This document shows, one piece after another, positions 5,628 to 8,480 of a stretch of 8,480 nt of DNA; the first letter of the stretch is position 1; each line of letters starts with the position of its first letter. The notes under the pieces were generated by a model. The model had not been told where the DNA came from, did no database searches, and worked only from the letters and a program-made list of their open reading frames with translations. The position numbers were made by a program, and so were the translations under genes. Origin of the DNA: Planctomycetaceae bacterium (GTDB taxonomy: Bacteria; Planctomycetota; Phycisphaerae; Phycisphaerales; SM1A02); the NCBI GenBank assembly GCA_002684315.1, contig NYVB01000042.1, positions 4,119 to 12,598 of the forward strand, written 5' to 3'.

Positions 5628-8066
5628 ATGTCGAACGTCGCGATGATCCGCTTCCTGGCCGCCATGGTCACCACGTTCCTCGCGATCGCCGGATTCGCTC
5701 GCGCCGAACCACCCGAGGGTGACGTGCTCTGGTACGAGCGTCCGGCCGATGAATGGACGAAGGCGCTCCCGATCGGGAACGGTCGACTCGGAGGGATGGT
5801 GTACGGCGATCCGCTCGGAACGATCCAGATCAGCGAGGAATCCGTCTGGGCCGGCTCGCCGATCGACCGACATCGCGATCCGGCGAACGATGCGTTGCAA
5901 CGGGCCCGCGATCTCTGGTTCGCCGGAGACGTGACCGGGGCGCAGCGGATCATGCAACAGGAGTTCATGAGCGAGCGGCTCACCCGAAGTCATCAGACGC
6001 TCTTCACCGTCGGAACCCGATGGGTAGACGATCTCGACTCGATCGGGGACTACCGACGTTCCCTGGATCTCGGGACCGGCGTCACCGAGACCACCTTCTC
6101 GTCGAAAGGGCATCGCTATCGATGTCGGATGTTCGCGAGTGAAGCGGATGACGTCATCGTCGTGCGTTGGGAGACCGATGCGTCCGAAGGAATGCATGCG
6201 GCGGTCGCGATCGGACGGGATCGCGCCCATGAAGGAGGTACGACGGTCGGCGGCAAGGAGACCACGACGCGGACCGGCAGATCGTCGATGCTGCACGGAC
6301 GCGCGATCAACGGGACACATCCGGGCGTGCGATACGCCGGGATCGCGGTGACCAGGGGCGACGCGCTCCACGAGATCGGCGAGACGATACCGGTCCCGGA
6401 CGATGCGGTCCTCGGACGCGTGCGGAGCCATCCGAGCATCGCGCGTCGGGTTCACGCCTACACCGTGGTGATCGCCGGCGCGACCGACATGCCGGGCTAC
6501 GGCGTCGCCGATCCCCGCGCTGAGGTCGAGCGACGGGCCAAGGCGGCCCTGGAACGTGATTTCGACGAGCTCCTCCGTCGACATCTCGATTCCTTCCAGC
6601 CGCCGTTCGAGCGAGTGTCCATCGATCTCGGAAGCTCGCCGCAGGCCTTGAAGCCGACCGATGTGAGACTCGAGGAGCTTCGCGCCGGCGCCGAAGATCC
6701 TTCACTCTTCAGCCTCTACTTCCAGTTCGCTCGGTATCTGACGATCTCGAGCTCTCGGCCGGGGACCATGCCGGCCAATCTGCAGGGCATCTGGAACGAT
6801 CACATCGAAGCGCCGTGGAACGCCGACTATCACGTCAACATCAACCTTCAGATGAACTACTGGCCGGCGGAGATCACCAATCTCGCGGAGTTCCACGAGC
6901 CGGTGTTCGATTTCACGGAACGTCTGGCGGAACGAGGACGGGAGACGGCCGAACGTCTCTACGACGCGGACGGGTGGATGGCCCATCACACTTCGGACGC
7001 CTGGGCGTTCACCGTGCCGATCGGGCGAACCGTCTGGGGGATGTGGCCGCATGGCGGAGGGTGGATGACCCGCCATCTCTGGGAGCACTACCTGCACTCG
7101 GGCGACGAGGTCTTTCTTCGCGAGCGGGCCTGGCCGCTTCTGCGCGGGGCGTCCGAGTTCTATCTCGACTACCTCTGCGAGGACCCTGCGACCGGCCGGC
7201 TCGTTTCGGGACCGAGCAGTTCGCCGGAGAACACGTTCATCACCGACGACGGGCAGCGCGCGGACATCGGCATGGGAAACGCGATGGACCAGGAGATCAT
7301 CTGGGACGTCTTCACGAACCTGATCGACGCGGCCACGGTGCTCGAAGCATCGGATGACGAGGTGGTCGTCGCGGCGAAGGCCGCTCGCGACCGACTCGCC
7401 ATGCCGACGATCGGCGAGGACGGGCGTCTCATGGAATGGTCGCGTCCCTTCGGCGAGGCGGAGCCGGGGCATCGCCACATCTCGCATCTCTTCGGCCTTC
7501 ATCCGGGGGCGCAGTTCAATCACGAGACCACGCCCGAGCTTCTGGCCGCCGCTCGGAAATCACTCGACTTCCGTCTCGCCAACGGCGGCGGGCACACGGG
7601 GTGGAGCCGTGCCTGGCTCGTCAACTTCATGGCGCGACTGCACGACGGCGAAGCGGCCTACGAGAATCTGCGACTGCTGCTCGTGAAGTCGACGCTGCCG
7701 AACCTCTTCGACAACCATCCGCCGTTCCAGATCGACGGAAACTTCGGCGGGGCGGCAGGCATCGCGGAGATGCTGGTCCAGTCCCACGTCCCGCTCCCGA
7801 ACGCCTTCGCCCCGGGCATCGCGCCGCGATTCCAGATCGACCTGCTGCCGGCGCTGCCCACCGCGTGGCCCACCGGCGAGGTCCGGGGGCTTCGAGTTCG
7901 AGGCGGCCTCACCGTCGACCGGCTGGCGTGGACCCCGGAGACCATCGAGGTGGAGTTCTCGAGCGGCGATGTGGATCGGGTCCGGGTTCGACCGCCGAAC
8001 GGTGACCGACTCGTCGAGATGGATTCCCGCGACGGACGGACGACGTTCACGTTCGAACGCCGGTGA
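5628..8066 (+). CDS. Secreted GH95 family alpha-L-fucosidase
   Basis: From ATG 5628 this is an 812-residue exported glycosidase of family GH95, inverting enzymes that release alpha-1,2-linked L-fucose, with some members preferring L-galactose. The signal peptide MSNVAMIRFLAAMVTTFLAI ends in AGFARA, with probable cleavage after residue 26. The N-terminal beta domain begins WYERPADEWTKALPIGNGRLGGMVYGD and includes ISEESVWAGSP. The (alpha/alpha)6 catalytic domain is about 300-690, with a C-terminal beta domain to the end. Residues corresponding to the Bifidobacterium AfcA catalytic set are present: N404 and N406 in VNINLQMNYWP, E534 in SSPEN, and D703 in FQIDGNFGG. The frame is open 37 codons further upstream, but GGAG 6 bases before ATG 5628 and the signal peptide support this start. 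It is divergent from the GH29 operon, pointing to joint use on fucosylated glycans. It ends 26 bases before a hairpin. Confidence 0.93.
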   Translation: MSNVAMIRFLAAMVTTFLAIAGFARAEPPEGDVLWYERPADEWTKALPIGNGRLGGMVYGDPLGTIQISEESVWAGSPIDRHRDPANDALQRARDLWFAGDVTGAQRIMQQEFMSERLTRSHQTLFTVGTRWVDDLDSIGDYRRSLDLGTGVTETTFSSKGHRYRCRMFASEADDVIVVRWETDASEGMHAAVAIGRDRAHEGGTTVGGKETTTRTGRSSMLHGRAINGTHPGVRYAGIAVTRGDALHEIGETIPVPDDAVLGRVRSHPSIARRVHAYTVVIAGATDMPGYGVADPRAEVERRAKAALERDFDELLRRHLDSFQPPFERVSIDLGSSPQALKPTDVRLEELRAGAEDPSLFSLYFQFARYLTISSSRPGTMPANLQGIWNDHIEAPWNADYHVNINLQMNYWPAEITNLAEFHEPVFDFTERLAERGRETAERLYDADGWMAHHTSDAWAFTVPIGRTVWGMWPHGGGWMTRHLWEHYLHSGDEVFLRERAWPLLRGASEFYLDYLCEDPATGRLVSGPSSSPENTFITDDGQRADIGMGNAMDQEIIWDVFTNLIDAATVLEASDDEVVVAAKAARDRLAMPTIGEDGRLMEWSRPFGEAEPGHRHISHLFGLHPGAQFNHETTPELLAAARKSLDFRLANGGGHTGWSRAWLVNFMARLHDGEAAYENLRLLLVKSTLPNLFDNHPPFQIDGNFGGAAGIAEMLVQSHVPLPNAFAPGIAPRFQIDLLPALPTAWPTGEVRGLRVRGGLTVDRLAWTPETIEVEFSSGDVDRVRVRPPNGDRLVEMDSRDGRTTFTFERR

Positions 8067-8092
8067 CTCCCGACCCCATCCACAAGAACAGA

Positions 8093-8119
8093 CCCACCGA
8101 AATCATCGATTTCGGTGGG
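8093..8119. terminator. Hairpin terminator shared by the GH95 and tRNA-Pro genes
   Basis: A perfect 11-bp stem (CCCACCGAAAT 8093-8103 with ATTTCGGTGGG 8109-8119) has a 5-base loop. On the minus strand it is followed by TCTGTTCTTG, moderately T-rich, so it most clearly terminates the tRNA transcript, whose 3' end is 6 bases away. It also lies 26 bases after the GH95 stop, though the plus side has no T-run. Confidence 0.8.
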
Positions 8120-8125
8120 CCTGAA

Positions 8126-8199
8126 TCAGGGCGACAGGATTCGAACCTGCGACCTGCGACTCCCAAAGCCGCCGCTCTACCAAGCTGAGCTACGCCCTG
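8126..8199 (-). tRNA. tRNA-Pro (anticodon UGG)
   Basis: A complete 74-base cloverleaf is present. The acceptor stem CAGGGCG/CGCCCTG pairs in all seven positions with the C1-G72 pair usual for bacterial tRNA-Pro. The D arm is GCTC/GAGC, the anticodon stem GCGGC/GTCGC has one G-U pair, and the loop TTTGGGA carries anticodon TGG (8163-8165) with G37. The T arm is GCAGG-TTCGAAT-CCTGT. The discriminator is A73 and CCA is not encoded, so it is added after transcription. It decodes CCA and, with U34 modification, other proline codons. Confidence 0.97.
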
Positions 8200-8210
8200 A
8201 AGGGTCGGCG

Positions 8211-8238
8211 ATTGTACGCGGCTCTTCGGACTCGCCAA
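8211..8238 (-). promoter_or_regulatory. Sigma70-like promoter of tRNA-Pro
   Basis: On the minus strand TTGGCG (8238-8233) and TACAAT (8216-8211) are separated by 16 bases. The -10 matches TATAAT at five of six positions and the -35 matches TTGACA at four of six. Transcription would begin about 5 to 8 bases before the tRNA 5' end at 8199. Confidence 0.65.
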
Positions 8239-8480
8239 GGTCCTCGACCGCTCCGAATACCGAGTTCCGGGAGATCTACCACTGGATTTGGGGTGATCCG
8301 ACGCCCCGAATCGACGGAGATCATCGAAGAGGGGGGCTCATGATCGGAATTCCGGCTCTGGTGACCACCGCCGCGAGCATTCCGCGGGGGAGCGGGCGGG
8401 CTCCGATCGCAAGCGCGATGGACCCGGGTGCTGATGGCTCAGCAGGCGCCCCAGGATGCGAGCAACAGTCCCATGTCGGC
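8239..8480. other. Right-end stretch without an assignable gene
   Basis: No protein family is recognised in this stretch. Several frames are open by chance of high GC. A minus-strand frame entering from the window edge reads ADMGLLLASWGAC and stops at 8441-8439, which could be the tail of a gene outside the window. A weak hairpin (GGGG 8290-8293 with CCCC 8304-8307, extended by T-A/T-G pairs) and a short dyad near 8404-8421 are the only structures seen. Confidence 0.4.
8340..8480 (+). CDS. Possible 5' part of an unidentified gene, cut by the window edge
   Basis: An ATG at 8340 is preceded by a G-rich GAGGGGGG segment suitable as a ribosome site, and opens a frame of 47 codons without a stop to the window end. 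The peptide (MIGIPALVTTAASIPRGSG at its start) matches no family I know. Its third-position GC is mixed and weaker than in the clear genes here, so it may be spurious. A minus-strand gene ending at 8439 would exclude it. Confidence 0.2.
   Translation, partial: MIGIPALVTTAASIPRGSGRAPIASAMDPGADGSAGAPGCEQQSHVG

Noticed and set aside
5616..5700. Highly iterated cyanobacterial-type palindrome GCGATCGC as a source of the GATC excess
   Set aside because: Only one clear full GCGATCGC was noticed (in the GH95 signal peptide region). The enrichment is for GATC and CGATC words in general, not that octamer.
5555..5983. N-terminal extension of the GNAT protein to 327 residues
   Set aside because: GNAT homology begins at 5554. 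The extra residues would run antisense into the GH95 signal peptide region and show no domain.
5028..6584. Minus-strand open frame of 518 codons antisense to the GH95 and GNAT genes
   Set aside because: It overlaps two well-supported genes in other frames. Its product is arginine-rich with no family signature, so it is a shadow.
8287..8310. Hairpin TTTGGGG/CCCCGAA as a terminator or RNA element
   Set aside because: The loop is 10 bases, one pair is G-U, and there is no T-run or gene end nearby. It is compatible with chance.

Overview
The window looks like chromosomal DNA from a GC-rich bacterium, most likely a planctomycete and perhaps of the Phycisphaerae type. This is inferred from the ECF-like sigma factor (FYDRYVP and GRFRGYLK signatures), an Rrf2 regulator of the style I associate with that phylum, and large secreted glycosidases carrying PA14 and chitobiase-C-like domains. 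No mobile element, CRISPR array or phage gene was seen.

Left part (1-2397): a HAD phosphatase of the phosphoglycolate phosphatase type, apparently start/stop-coupled to an upstream gene cut off by the window edge. Next, convergent with it, is an Rrf2-family regulator that lacks most of the usual Fe-S cysteines. Divergent from the regulator is a protein joining an N-terminal FHA (phosphothreonine-binding) domain to a C-terminal ECF-type sigma factor. The 133-bp space between the two divergent genes is the regulatory hub of this half. The FHA-sigma fusion is the most unusual gene in the window.

Middle (2410-5554, minus strand): a compact apparent operon in the order GNAT acetyltransferase, secreted GH29 alpha-L-fucosidase, dCMP deaminase. 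The fucosidase stop and deaminase start overlap as ATGA, and a strong Shine-Dalgarno places the fucosidase start at 4976, internal to the longest ORF. Divergent from the operon, across 73 bp, is a secreted GH95 alpha-L-fucosidase (5628-8066). Two unrelated fucosidase families back to back suggest degradation of fucose-containing glycans such as algal fucoidan or mucilage. No sulfatase, transporter or fucose catabolism gene lies in the window.

Right end (8067-8480): a perfect 11-bp hairpin, then tRNA-Pro(UGG) on the minus strand with a good sigma70-like promoter, then about 240 bp where no gene can be assigned with confidence.

The long antisense reading frames over the fucosidases are shadows of GC-rich coding sequence. 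I found no convincing undescribed multi-gene system. The best leads are the FHA-sigma fusion with its divergent degenerate Rrf2 regulator, and the mixed operon that ties a nucleotide enzyme to a secreted fucosidase.
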